64,000 bases of DNA from Rutstroemia sp. NJR-2017a BVV2 (lineage: Eukaryota > Ascomycota > Leotiomycetes > Helotiales > Rutstroemiaceae). The notes beneath the pieces were generated by a model. That model was not told the DNA's origin, made no database searches, and saw nothing but the letters and a program-made list of their open reading frames with translations. The DNA lies in the NCBI GenBank assembly GCA_002946415.1, contig NJPS01000022.1, positions 310,001 through 374,000 of the forward strand, written 5' to 3'. Positions 35,917 through 46,503 of the stretch are shown piece after piece. The number at the start of each line of letters is the position of its first letter. Position 1 is the stretch's first letter. The translations under genes and the position numbers were made by a program.

Positions 35917-36547
35917 TGCGACGGGTCTTATTCTGGCGGGAGATATTGTGTAGGAACCTGTGACTTTGTTTGTAGACTTTATTGGGTGCCAATGAAGACC
36001 TGGACATAAGGCCTTGGAAAGAATATGAAAACGAATGAATGACGCAAATAAAAAACGAATGATGCTGAAAGACAGTGTTTGCAATCTCTCAAAGAATGTA
36101 AGACATTGGACGACATTATCCCAACTTTTCAGGCTTGCTGTTCTTTCCAAACTTGAACACTGATGCCAAAAAGGGCAAGAAGTTGTATGATGAACTTTCC
36201 AAAGAATGTGCCAAATCGTTATCGGCACTCGCAATCCTTGAACAATAACTAAAGAAGCTCGGAATCACCACTTACTGATCCAGGATGAGCATACGGAGAC
36301 TTACTTACACGTCCATTAAAGAAATTTGTGAACTCACCTGGCTGACCAGGAATATGATGTCGGAAGAATCTATCAGACTTTGACGTTCAGTTTGTGCCAG
36401 GAAGGACTTGGCGAGTCATGCTGTACCACTAGTATTCACTTGAGCGATTCATCTACCGTACTTTCTTGAGAAACGCGCTTAAACTTTACACACTCTCGAT
36501 TCTCACAACTACAACGACGAGCTCAACAATCTGCAACTACGCTCATC
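35917..36547. promoter_or_regulatory. Divergent promoter region
   Basis: 631 bp between an orphan gene and the PWI/SR splicing factor. The minus-strand frame stays open for some 300 bp upstream of 35916, but its residues are unconvincing as protein. Confidence 0.4.
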
Positions 36548-38331
36548 ATGGCGACCTCTGTTGATGCCAAGCTGCTAAGAACTACAAAGTTCCCTCCCGA
36601 ATTCAATCAAAAAGTAGACTTTCAAAAAGTCAATTTGGAGGTGATGAAAAAGTATGAGCAAACGGGTCATCATTGCAAGTTGAACGATGTGCTAACGTTA
36701 CTGTGCAACGTAGGTGGATAGCTGGCAAGATATCAGAGATTTTAGGAAATGAGGACGACGTTGTAATTGAACTATGCTTCAATCTTATTGAGGGTTCTCG
36801 ATATGTAAGTTCCTTGTGACAAACAACATTGCGCCGTGTTAATACTGTCCAGCCGGATATCAAGAAGCTGCAAATCTCACTGACGGGTTTTCTTGACAAA
36901 GATACCCCCAAGTTCTGCAAAGAATTATGGAAGCTCTGTCTAAGTGCTCAGAGCAATCCTCAGGGAGTTCCTAAGGAACTATTAGAAGCCAAGAAGCTGG
37001 AGCTGATACAAGAAAAGGTGAATATACCCTCAGCTATGGGGAATTTGTGCTAACTTAACCCAAGATACAGGCAGAGCAAGCCGCAGATGAGGCGCGCCGC
37101 CGACGCGAAGACGAACAACGAAGAGATCGTGAAATGCATGCAATAAGAACTCGTGAGCGAGGCGAACGTGGTGGGCGTGGAAGAGGCGATAGCTGGCGCG
37201 GCGGCCGTGGGGACCGTGGGGACCGAGGTTTTGATCGCGATGGTGGAAGAGGATTTGACAGAAGGCCACCTAGATACTCGAGATCACCACGGGGAGGACG
37301 AGATAACAGGGATTTTGGGTCGTCCAGAAGGGAGTTCGACACATATGTACCCCCAGGTCGTAACAGACGGGATGAACGAAGGAGACCGTCCGTGTCACGC
37401 TCCCGGTCACCTTCAAGATCGCCTTCAAGATCGAAATCCGTTTCACGTTCGCCAACAAGACGTCGCAGTCGGTCACCATCGGCCTCACGTTCGCCATCTC
37501 CCCGTAGACGAGCATCCAGGTCCCCCGACAGGCGCAACAGTGGTAGAAATAGTCGGGGACGAGCACGAAGTCCAGAGCGAAGACCGCGCCGTAGATCCCC
37601 TTCGCCATCAGAGACATCCCGGTCCCCCAGACCACGAAAGCGAAGAAGGTCATCCACTGAATCTCTAAGTCGATCCCCGCCGCCGAAGTCACGCAGATAC
37701 CGCCGCCGCAATTCGAGTTCCAGATCTAGATCTAGATCCACTTCTCGATCTCTAAGCCGGAGCCCATCTCCACGCAACAAAGCTAGTGCATCTCCTGGGC
37801 CTGCTAGGGAGGATGATAGGCGGACGAGCCGCAAGGAACGCAATCGTGATGAACGTCGGCTAACGCGAAGCATCAGTCGCAGTATTTCTCCTCCAAGACG
37901 TCGACAGGATAGTCGTGAAAGAAAGAATAGTGGGGCCAGACAGCGTCGACGTTCAGTCCAGCGATATGAGCCTTCAAGCCGGAGGAGAAGAAACACATCT
38001 TCTGGGTCTGAAGGTGAAAGAAGCGACAAAGTCGATACCGAGGAACGAAATGCCAGGGACTCACGTACTCAAGATGTGAAAGCACTACCATCTGGATCTG
38101 CCGAAGCTTCAGAAGAGGTAGGTGGTGATTCATAAGGCAAGGGGACTTCTTTGGTGTACCAAAAGACGATGAAGCTCACAGTCTTGCTGACCCATGTTCA
38201 TGTAGAACTTGAAGAAGGATCCGCAAAAGCTGGCCAGCGAGTTGCGAGAAAAATTGCTAAAGGAAAAGATCAAGAAGATGAGAACTTCGAGCACCACCGA
38301 TCATTCAAAAGCTCATGCTAACGAAAATTGA
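36548..38331 (+). CDS. PWI-domain SR-rich splicing factor (SRm160/SRRM1-like)
   Basis: Five exons: 36548-36651, 36714-36804, 36853-37017, 37071-38117, 38206-38331; 510 aa. The PWI domain covers about residues 12-115: LRTTKFPPEFNQKVDFQKV, then KWIAGKISEILGNEDDVVIE and PDIKKLQISLTGFLDKDTPK. PWI domains bind nucleic acid, and SRm160 works as a splicing and 3'-processing coactivator in nuclear speckles (family knowledge). Residues 120-150 are a basic helix, 150-200 an RGG-type Gly/Arg block (GGRGRGDSWRGGRGDRG), and 200-460 dense RS and SP repeats. The last exon is a short Lys-rich helix (LASELREKLLKEKIKKMR). Inside the RS region the DNA has GATCTA hexamer repeats (about 37726-37740). Confidence 0.93.
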
Positions 38332-38751
38332 GGAAATAATTCGATTCTGTCATAATTGGGATCACGGGCGGGAACGGATAGGCAATTGGTATCTGCTACA
38401 TATCTAAAATACATTTGCAATCACAAGGCATTCGATAGCTATAACTTAAAACGCTAAATTAAGCCTCGAATCCATTCTCTGTTGTTGTATCATATCGCGA
38501 CAGTCTATAAGTTAATGCCATCCCTCGCATGAATTGACCCTACTGCATTAGGATGAGGTCATCTTTCAGCGCTGTCTCATTTTCCCAAGGACGAGATTGT
38601 TCCTTGATAAGCGGATAAGAGCTCTCTGCCATAGCTGGACCGTGCACAAAGCTCGTCTTTCCAATTTGAACTGCGATGGCTACGGTCCACTCCTCTAAAA
38701 TTCATTACAAAACTCAAATTCCTCAACGTTCCAACATAACTTTTCGCAAAG
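38332..38751. other. Intergenic region
   Basis: 420 bp between two rightward genes. An ATG near 38674 opens a frame overlapping the EAF6 start, but whether it is transcribed is unknown. Confidence 0.4.
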
Positions 38752-39466
38752 ATGACAGATTCAGCAACGTCTGGTTCAGGCGCGACACAAAACGAAAATA
38801 GCAACACGCCTGATACCACAGCCGGTATGCCTTATTACGACAAAACGCGTCAACATCTCAAACAACTTCTCGAGCGCAAGCGCAATCTCGAGCGATTCTT
38901 AGCACTTCATGAAGACTCGATCTATAGGAAGGAAACAGAGTACTTGGAGGATACGCCGCAGGGAAATATCATTACGGGCTTTGATGGCTACACGAAGGGT
39001 GTGGGTCCGGGTGGTGTAGGTGGAAGAGGGGGTGCAGCGGGGGCGGGTAGGAAGGGTGGTTTGGGATTGGGGGAGCCGCAGAGAGTGTTCTCGGGGAGTT
39101 CGCATACGTGGAATAGCAATACTGTGGGTTGATTCGTCTTTCTCCAATTCTTTGCCCTCATTGAGGGTTTGCCGAGTTTTGCGACACTTCACTAATGGCT
39201 GCGCACAGGACTCTCCCGCACCATCAGCATCGTCCACTCCCATCGCGGCGCAAGCCCCAACACCATTATCGACAAGTTTTGCAAAGGGAGAAGGCGCGTC
39301 AAATCATCCAACGCCGACATCTACTACGTCCGGTGGAGCGGGGACCGGAAAGGGTGGTAAGAAAAATAAGAAGTCTGCGGTTGCGGCGGGTGATGATAGT
39401 GAGACGGATTCGAATCCGAAAGAGGCGAAGAAGGCGAGGACGAATTTTGGCGCTGTTAGGAAGTAG
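38752..39466 (+). CDS. EAF6: Chromatin modification-related protein EAF6 (NuA4 subunit)
   Basis: Two exons, 38752-39123 and 39209-39466; 209 aa. Eaf6 is a small subunit shared by the NuA4 and NuA3 histone acetyltransferases, where its helix packs against Epl1-type partners (family knowledge). The conserved core is residues about 28-83: YYDKTRQHLKQLLERKRNLE, then the IYRKETEYLEDTPQGNIITG block and a GFDGY motif. A Gly-rich linker and a low-complexity basic tail (KGGKKNKKSA) follow, with TNFGAVRK at the end. The length exceeds yeast Eaf6 (113 aa), as in other filamentous fungi. Confidence 0.95.
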
Positions 39467-40117
39467 AGTTCTGTGCTATCCGATAGGCGCGACTGGTTGC
39501 GACAGTTTGCGCTGTTGGGGTTTCAAAGTCTGGTTGGGATTATGCGTGGTGTTAAGGAATAGGGTTAAATTGACGGGTAGATGTGAAGGAGGGCGTTTAG
39601 GGCTTGATATAGCAGGACTGGATTTGGAAACGGAAATGGCGTTTTCGGGATTAGGAATGGGATGGAGGAAAAACTGGTGAATATGAGATACCTATGAAGT
39701 CTGTTGATTTCGGCGATTGTGCAGAGTAGATTTCCGTCTGGTGCGAGGGAGTATTGGATTTATGTTGTTATCACCCAGGGTTTGCAATGGAGGAATGGAT
39801 ACTGTCGAGACACAATGAATCAGATCAGATATCAAATCGAGGGTTTCAGAGCTCTCATGGGAGACACTCGCGGGATGGGCTTTGCTACATGCATTCGTTG
39901 ATTGCTTCGTGCTAGGCGACTTCAGATGACTTTGATAGTTCAGGGCGGCTTGAGTGATTGACAGGTGGATTCTATTTCATCTAACCTTCTATATCTAAAC
40001 TGCTTTTACCAATGGTATTTGGCCAGCTTCCCGCCACTAGCGAGATCGCCATCTATACAGTACAATCACCTTCTACCTACCAGAATTTGTTGATACCCGA
40101 GTTGCGCAACCCATCAT
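39467..40117. other. Convergent intergenic region
   Basis: 651 bp between the EAF6 and F-box/JmjC stop codons. No gene or repeat recognised. Confidence 0.45.
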
Positions 40118-42111
40118 CTACGGCACCTCCGCATCACTATCATCCCCAAACCCAAAACTAAACCCCCCAGTCCCTTCTCCATCAGCATCGTCCTTCGCAA
40201 CCGCAACATCCCACTTCCTCTTCCTCCCCTCTATTTTCCTCTCTAACTCCTTTAACGCATCCTCCAACAGCTCCGGATGTGCCTTCCTCATTCCCTCCAC
40301 AAACATCCCATAGGGATCCGTAACCTCCTTCTTAAACCCGGATACCTGATCCGGTTTATCCCTCAAAAACCCTAGCACCCCGCTCAGATGCGCCCGCGGC
40401 ACAAAATTCTGCGTTATCGCTATACTCGCGTCGAGATTGACAACCAGATGCCACCAGCCGCTGGGCACATGCAGGACTTCTCCCTCAGCGCACACACCCT
40501 CGACGCAGCCGGGTGTTCGGCGCGCTTCGGCGTGGAAACCCAGGAGCCACTCGGCAATGCTGAGGGGACTCGTCACTTCGCTTTGATCGGCTGAGACGAA
40601 TACACCCGGGGGAGGCGGCGCACTCGAGCTAGACGGAAACATGATCCAGTATTTGGAGCCGCGCAGCACGGCATTCCACGCAGATGTGGCGTTGGGGTCT
40701 TTGTGGTAGGTGGAGCCGCTGCGGGCGGGGCCTACGATCAGCCATTTATCGTCTGGACGGTCAGCACCTAGCACGGTGAAGAGATCTTCGCCGAAGCAGG
40801 AGGGAATTTGGTAGGCGGGGGACGAGGAGCTGCTCAGGAGGTCCATTTTGGATACAAAGGAGCGGTCGAAGAGGTACAGGGGAGATTCATCGTTGCTGTT
40901 TTGCATGTATTGGATGTAAGTGTCGAGGGTCCAGTCGACGGCTTCGGCGCGGAATTTGACGGAGCCATATTTTTGCACCAGGGCGGAGGTGTCCCAGGAT
41001 GTGTAGCAGGGCCAGGTTTTAACGGGTGCGGTGAGGATGAAGGGCCGGGAGCTCCAGGTTGTGGTGAATTCTTCGGGTGTGAGGTCTTCGAGACGGGGGA
41101 TTTGGTTCCGGAAAGGGATGTTGGTTGTGTAGGGGGTTAGCGGTGTGTGGGTGCAGAGGAATGGTCTGTAGAGGACGTCGGAGAAGACGTTGTTACAGGG
41201 GATTTTGGAGAGGTGGGATTCTTCTATGTTGAGGTATGTGGCTCGCCATGATCCTCTCCAGTTGAAGGTTCCGGATTTAGATGTTGGTGATCTGATGATT
41301 TGTTAGTACGAATCATTCAGCGACAAAGCGAATAAGATGTGGTCTAGCTGCGGTTTACAAGAAGATAATATTCATTAAGACATGATACAAGGTATGCTAC
41401 ATATTCCTTGCGCTACTGATGCCAAAGTCAGAGTCTTGAAGGTTACCAACTGTTATTGTAATCATGACAGAAGTCTGGAAATACGACTTGATGATGCAGG
41501 CCATGCCATGACTGACAACTCTTCAAAGCTACCACTTGATACCTTGTCGTAGCTCCTAGAATATCTTGAAGCGTGGAGGCCGTACCCCTGCCGCTGCTCA
41601 TCTCCAGAATTCCACGAGAAAACATAAATATCCTGCTACTTTTGCTGTCTCTCTGCATTTTCGTCCTAAGCCGAGATACACAAGCCTACAACAACCGCAA
41701 CCGCAATGCACTTCTCCACAAAATCCCCAAATAGCCATTCTTGACGTAAAATCCGCATCAGCATCACGACGAAAGAAAAGTGACTCACTCAATAAACAAG
41801 GGTTTCCACAACTCCTCCGACCTCGTAAAAGCATACAGAAACTTGCACGCAGCTCCCAGCGATCTTAACAACCGCGCATCCAGTGACTCAAGAAATATAG
41901 CCAGAACTTCATCTGGTAATATCTGTAAAGGTCCTATCGCATAACGTGCGTTGCTTGTCGCTGTATATGCATTCCCCGATGGTTTTACCCCCAAGGGATG
42001 CGGTGGGATTGAGACGGCTGCGGATGACTCTTCATAGTCGATGGAACCTGAGTCACTAGAGTCGATCGTACCACTGGGTTTGGACCGACTTAGACTTATT
42101 TCGGAATTCAT
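40118..42111 (-). CDS. F-box and JmjC domain protein (JMJD6-like)
   Basis: Two exons, 42111-41789 and 41291-40118, joined across a 497-nt intron; 498 aa. Residues about 62-106 are an F-box (LQILPDEVLAIFLESLDARL, then LWKPLFIE). The C-terminal part is a JmjC cupin: iron ligands H and D in STYHKDPN and the distal His in VPSGWWHLV, with the cofactor-side Thr/Lys region around NAVLRGSKYWIMF. JmjC enzymes of the JMJD6 branch hydroxylate lysines or demethylate; the F-box suggests SCF recruitment (family knowledge). The substrate is unknown. The intron ends with an ACTAAC branch site 10-15 nt before the acceptor, and the join restores IESPTSKSGTFNWRGSWR, so it is well supported despite its length. 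The tail is basic then acidic. Confidence 0.9.
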
Positions 42112-42612
42112 CCTTTCAGGCGATTGTGTGAATCATAGAGAACCGTACAATACAGTAAGGAATTAGGACGGTGGGAAATCTCTGGTGTGCTTCTCGTCTC
42201 CGCCTTCGTTCCAGTATTGGTAAAATTCGTTTGTTGCGGGCATGGAGGGGCAAAAGGCCTTAAGCTGCCATGATTGGACGGGTGGGACTAAATTAGCAAA
42301 AGTTTTCTACCAGTACTAAGCGAAATCTTTCAGTTTTTAATAAATCCGCCTCTCATTCATCAAAAGAATCAAGAACATTCAAACACAATATACAACTTCA
42401 AAAGACAACCACTTGATATCTCAATAACTCTCGTTCTCCGGGAGTAGTTTGGTATCTAGTTTTCACAACAACATCAAGAGCTTCCTGTCGCAGTTTCTCA
42501 TCAGAGATCCTCTGCGCACTTTTTTTCCACCCCACCTCATCACCTTCTGCGATTTTCTAGATTTCAAGCAGAAGCTTGATATCTAGATTTCTACATCTAA
42601 CAAACCGCAAAT
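42112..42612. promoter_or_regulatory. Divergent promoter between F-box/JmjC gene and eIF4A
   Basis: 501 bp. The half next to eIF4A is an ATG-free, CA- and CT-rich leader of the kind found at strongly expressed fungal genes. Confidence 0.5.
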
Positions 42613-44074
42613 ATGGCTTCCGCGGATAAGGGTCTCGAGGAGATCCAAGAGGGTGAGTGATTACGCTGTCCTTCTGAAGTTTGAAGACCTTTGCGCTATG
42701 CGTGGGGCAAAATTTGATGGAAATACAAAAACTGATCACTTTTTTTCCTCCACAGGACAAATCGAGTCCAACTATGACGAGACTGTCGACTCCTTCGATA
42801 CCATGAACTTGAAGCCAGAGCTTCTTCGAGGTATGATAGAATCCGCACAATATAAGAGGAACAAAATTTAACATGACGTTCAGGTGTCTATGCATATGGT
42901 TTCGAGCGCCCATCTGCTATTCAGCAGCGTGCTATTATGCCAGTCATCAAGGGTGAGTCCCAAAGACAATCTGCCAGCTGTGCAAGCATCTCTAATACAA
43001 CCTGAAGGCCACGACGTTATTGCTCAAGCTCAGTCTGGTACCGGAAAGACTGCCACTTTCTCCATCTCCGTCCTCCAAAAGCTTGACCCCAACGTCAAGC
43101 AATGCCAGGCTTTGATCCTAGCCCCAACCCGTGAGTTGGCTCAACAAATCCAAAAGGTCGTTGTTGCCATCGGTGACTTCATGAACGTTGAGTGCCACGC
43201 ATGTATTGGTGGCACTAGCGTTCGTGACGACATGAAGGCCCTCCAAGATGGCCCTCAAGTCGTTGTCGGTACCCCTGGTCGTGTCCACGACATGATCCAA
43301 CGTCGATTCTTGAAGACCGACTCCATGAAGATGTTCGTTCTTGATGAGGCCGACGAGATGCTTTCTGTAAGTCTTCGATACTATTTCGATTCTTGGGGCT
43401 GTCTGCTAACAACGTCGTAGCGTGGTTTCACCGAGCAAATCTACGATATCTTCCAACTTCTCCCTCAATCAACTCAAGTTGTCCTCCTCTCTGCCACCAT
43501 GCCTCAAGACGTTCTTGAGGTCACCACCAAGTTCATGCGCGACCCAGTCCGTATCTTGGTCAAGAAAGCCGAACTTACCCTCGAAGGTATCAAACAATTC
43601 TACATTGCTGTTGAAAAGGAAGATTGGAAATTGGACACCCTATCCGATCTGTACGAGACCGTCACCATCACACAAGCCGTCATCTTCTGCAACACCAGGA
43701 GAAAGGTCGACTGGCTCACCGACAAGCTCACTGCCCGTGACTTCACCGTCTCTGCTATGCACGGTGATATGGACCAAGGTCAGCGTGATCTGATTATGAA
43801 GGAGTTCCGTTCAGGTTCTTCTCGTGTCTTGATCGCTACTGATCTTTTGGCCCGTGGTATCGATGTTCAACAAGTCTCTTTGGTCATCAACTACGATCTC
43901 CCAGCCAACCGTGAGAACTACATTCATCGTATCGGTCGTGGTGGTCGTTTCGGACGTAAGGGTGTTGCCATCAACTTCGTCACGGCTGAGGATGTCCGCA
44001 TGATGAGAGAAATCGAACAATTCTACAGCACTCAAATCGAGGAGATGCCAATGAACGTTGCTGACCTCATCTAA
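42613..44074 (+). CDS. TIF1: ATP-dependent RNA helicase eIF4A
   Basis: Five exons: 42613-42652, 42756-42830, 42884-42952, 43008-43366, 43421-44074; 398 aa, the family length. eIF4A unwinds mRNA leaders inside eIF4F for ribosome scanning. All DEAD-box motifs are present: Q motif ([12 protein letters not shown]), [35 protein letters not shown] and [13 protein letters not shown], with the C-terminus MPMNVADLI. The 5' end is unusually split: three introns fall in the first 61 codons, all after phase-1 junctions where a Gly codon is divided. The leader is ATG-free. Confidence 0.99.
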
Positions 44075-44699
44075 ACAAAAAAGGATTTAATAGAAACTAC
44101 TGGTATATCACGAGGTTCCCACTTTTTAGGATTGGAACCCCCTATAAGGGCTGTGATTGTGAGCGTAGCTGGTTCGCCCGGCGCGTGAGGACTGGGAAAA
44201 AATGGGTGGCACAAAAGTTGCTGCATCGAGTGCAGCTCGGTTATTTCTTGCGTATTTTCCGGCATTTCCAATATTAGAGGGGTTGGCGATGCTACTTTGC
44301 TTTTCTATCTCTGTATTTAGGGATTGCATTGGGTCTGTTCTACAAACTCCTCGTCGACTCGGATTTCGTCCTCCTGCAATCACGACAACACCATGTCATG
44401 AGTTTAGCGATTGTAAAACGATTGAAGATAGAAAGAGGAAGACGATTTTCCATAGATCAAAGAAAAAAATCAAAATCAATAAAAATTTAAAAAAAAACTT
44501 CTTGTTCTTTGTGGTGATGGTTCTTTGCTATTGTGATTTGAGCATTCATTTTCGAAGCTTGCACCTCAACAGCACTTCACTTTTCGTCCCACCAAGTGAC
44601 ATTCTTTTAGTTACATATCAAACGCAGTTTCCTCCTCTTTGAGACCTCCAATCGAAAGTTCTTATTCCGCACCTCATAATTCATCTGAGAATATGCACC
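44075..44699. other. Intergenic region
   Basis: 625 bp between eIF4A and the coiled-coil orphan. Includes an A-rich tract (about 44460-44500). No gene is supported in it. Confidence 0.45.
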
Positions 44700-44725
44700 A
44701 TGGCTGTCGCTGTTACCCAGGCTAA
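44693..44725 (+). promoter_or_regulatory. Overlapping uORF
   Basis: ATG at 44693 opens a 10-codon frame (MHHGCRCYPG plus stop) that runs out of frame past the main ATG at 44700. Its context is weak (ATATGC) while the main start has a strong CACCATGG context, so leaky scanning is expected. Confidence 0.45.
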
Positions 44726-45903
44726 TGTTCCTCCTCATCTCGCCGGTCTCAGTTCGGGTGCTGCTACCGGCGTTGCGAACCTGATCAATATGCAGTTCCG
44801 CAAAGAACACCGAACTCTGTATGAACTCTACCAGGAGCTAAAGATGCAAGTTGGCGCCCTTCATCAATCGGAAACAGTCGAAAGATTGGACGAGCTTGTG
44901 AGGCGGCTGGATGATGCGGAAACCCGAGTGTTGAGAATCGAAGAGCTTTCGAAACAGCTGGAGGTCACTGATTCTAAACTGAAGATACTGGAGGATCGAA
45001 TGAAAGAGATGGGTCGCACCAACGAGAAGTACAGGACTGAGGTTGCGGATCTGAAAAATAAGATGGGGCGGTTGGAAAAGCAGCTTGATGATAGTGTGTA
45101 TTGTGTGTTGGATGCAGAATGAACATAACTGATTGGTGACAGGTCTTCGTCGTGCTGATCGTCAATGTGATGAGTCTGAGGTTAGAGAAGCTGCAGAAGA
45201 AACAAGTCCAGAAAATATTACAGAACGACAAGCCGAGAGTCCGGACGCATTAGAACAAACCGAGCCGATAGAAAGATCCAACTCAACGTCAACCCCAAAT
45301 ACTGCCGTGGCTAGATCTCCTCAAATCGAGCCGGTCCAAGAGGATATTAATCGCACTGCCAATCTAGAAGTTCCTCGAGAGGTCTACCATTTTACATCTA
45401 TCACTCAAGATACACAACCAAATCTACCATCTCAGCCCTCTCCACTACCCATCACACAGATGATCCAAGCCCTTCAAAACTCACCACCCCGACCAACTCC
45501 TCGTCCCATCAACCGCAAACGACCCGGTCGACGTGCCCCCAAAATCCATATATCTCAAGCTCCGGGGCAAACCAACGCAGACTACTTCTCAGAAGGAAAC
45601 GCATACATGAGCCAAATGACTCGCGGCGACAAAGTGGGATTTATCGCGACTTTCATAGGAGGTTTCAGGGACAGAAATGACGCTGAGAGATTGATCAAGC
45701 AGCTGAAGAAGAAGTTCCCTTCGAGGACGGCGAAGGATGGGACGGTGGAGGTTATGTGTGGTTGGGCGGATGTGGAGGAGGGTATGAGAGCTGCTGGGTT
45801 GATTGGAAGGAACGTTACTGATGACGATGATGAGGTATTGGGGTTGCAGGCGAAGAGAAGAAGGATTTCTTTTGATGAGGAGGATGAGGATGATGAGTTG
45901 TGA
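44700..45903 (+). CDS. Uncharacterised coiled-coil protein
   Basis: Two exons, 44700-45093 and 45143-45903; 384 aa. The N-terminal 30 residues are small and hydrophobic (LAGLSSGAATGVANLIN). Residues about 35-131 form a strong coiled coil (LYELYQELKMQVGALHQ and on through LEKQLDD). Then comes an acidic, Ser/Pro-rich linker (135-270), a basic patch (RPINRKRPGRRAPKIH), and an ordered-looking C-terminal block about 285-355 (GDKVGFIATFIGGFRDRND, RLIKQLKKKFPSRT). It ends with an acidic tail after KRRRISFDEED. The coiled coil plus basic patch resembles chromatin or kinetochore adaptors, but I do not recognise the family. An overlapping uORF sits at its start. Confidence 0.75.
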
Positions 45904-46503
45904 AGGTTTAGGAGCGCAGTCAAAGGGGCTGAGGCAACTCACCATCAGCATTGTCTTGTGGCGAAACTACCTTTGACGGCGACCTGATATGTCTGCTATG
46001 ACTTAACTGACTCGGGTTATTTCTGCAATTTGCTTAGAATTTGGCTCGTTGGCGTATTCATATGGTTGCTGTCACAAAGTATCTGAATATGGCTTCAAAC
46101 ACAACACTTACAATTTGCGAATGGAGATGTTCGAAGACGACACATTTGTGGATGTTGGCTTGAGCGCAAAGAGGAGAGCTATAGGAAATTAGTCAAAGAT
46201 GTACAAAACACAGTACAAAAATTCAAGGGCATGCTTAATTACTGATTCTCCGAGTTTGTACCATGCCATAGATTGAAACCACATGGACTCTAACATTTAA
46301 CTCATCTTAACCATCATTCCCAGCACAAGAAGACACACAATTCTGAAACACTCATCTTTCTGTACTTGAAGGTCGCTGTATTTTGTTTCTAAGTTCAATG
46401 ACTGCCAAAGATTATATACTGCAAGTCATTCATCCCATTTCATGTATCCCTATCATTTCATCCCAGCATGTTTCCTGTGCACCATGCATCACTGCTACTC
46501 CCC
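45904..46503. other. Convergent intergenic region
   Basis: 600 bp between the coiled-coil orphan and the dipeptidyl-peptidase stop codons; nothing recognised. Confidence 0.45.

Noticed and set aside
37055..38029. 324-aa Arg/Leu-rich frame opposite the SR protein
   Set aside because: Antisense of RS repeats; the plus strand has a PWI domain and clean exons.
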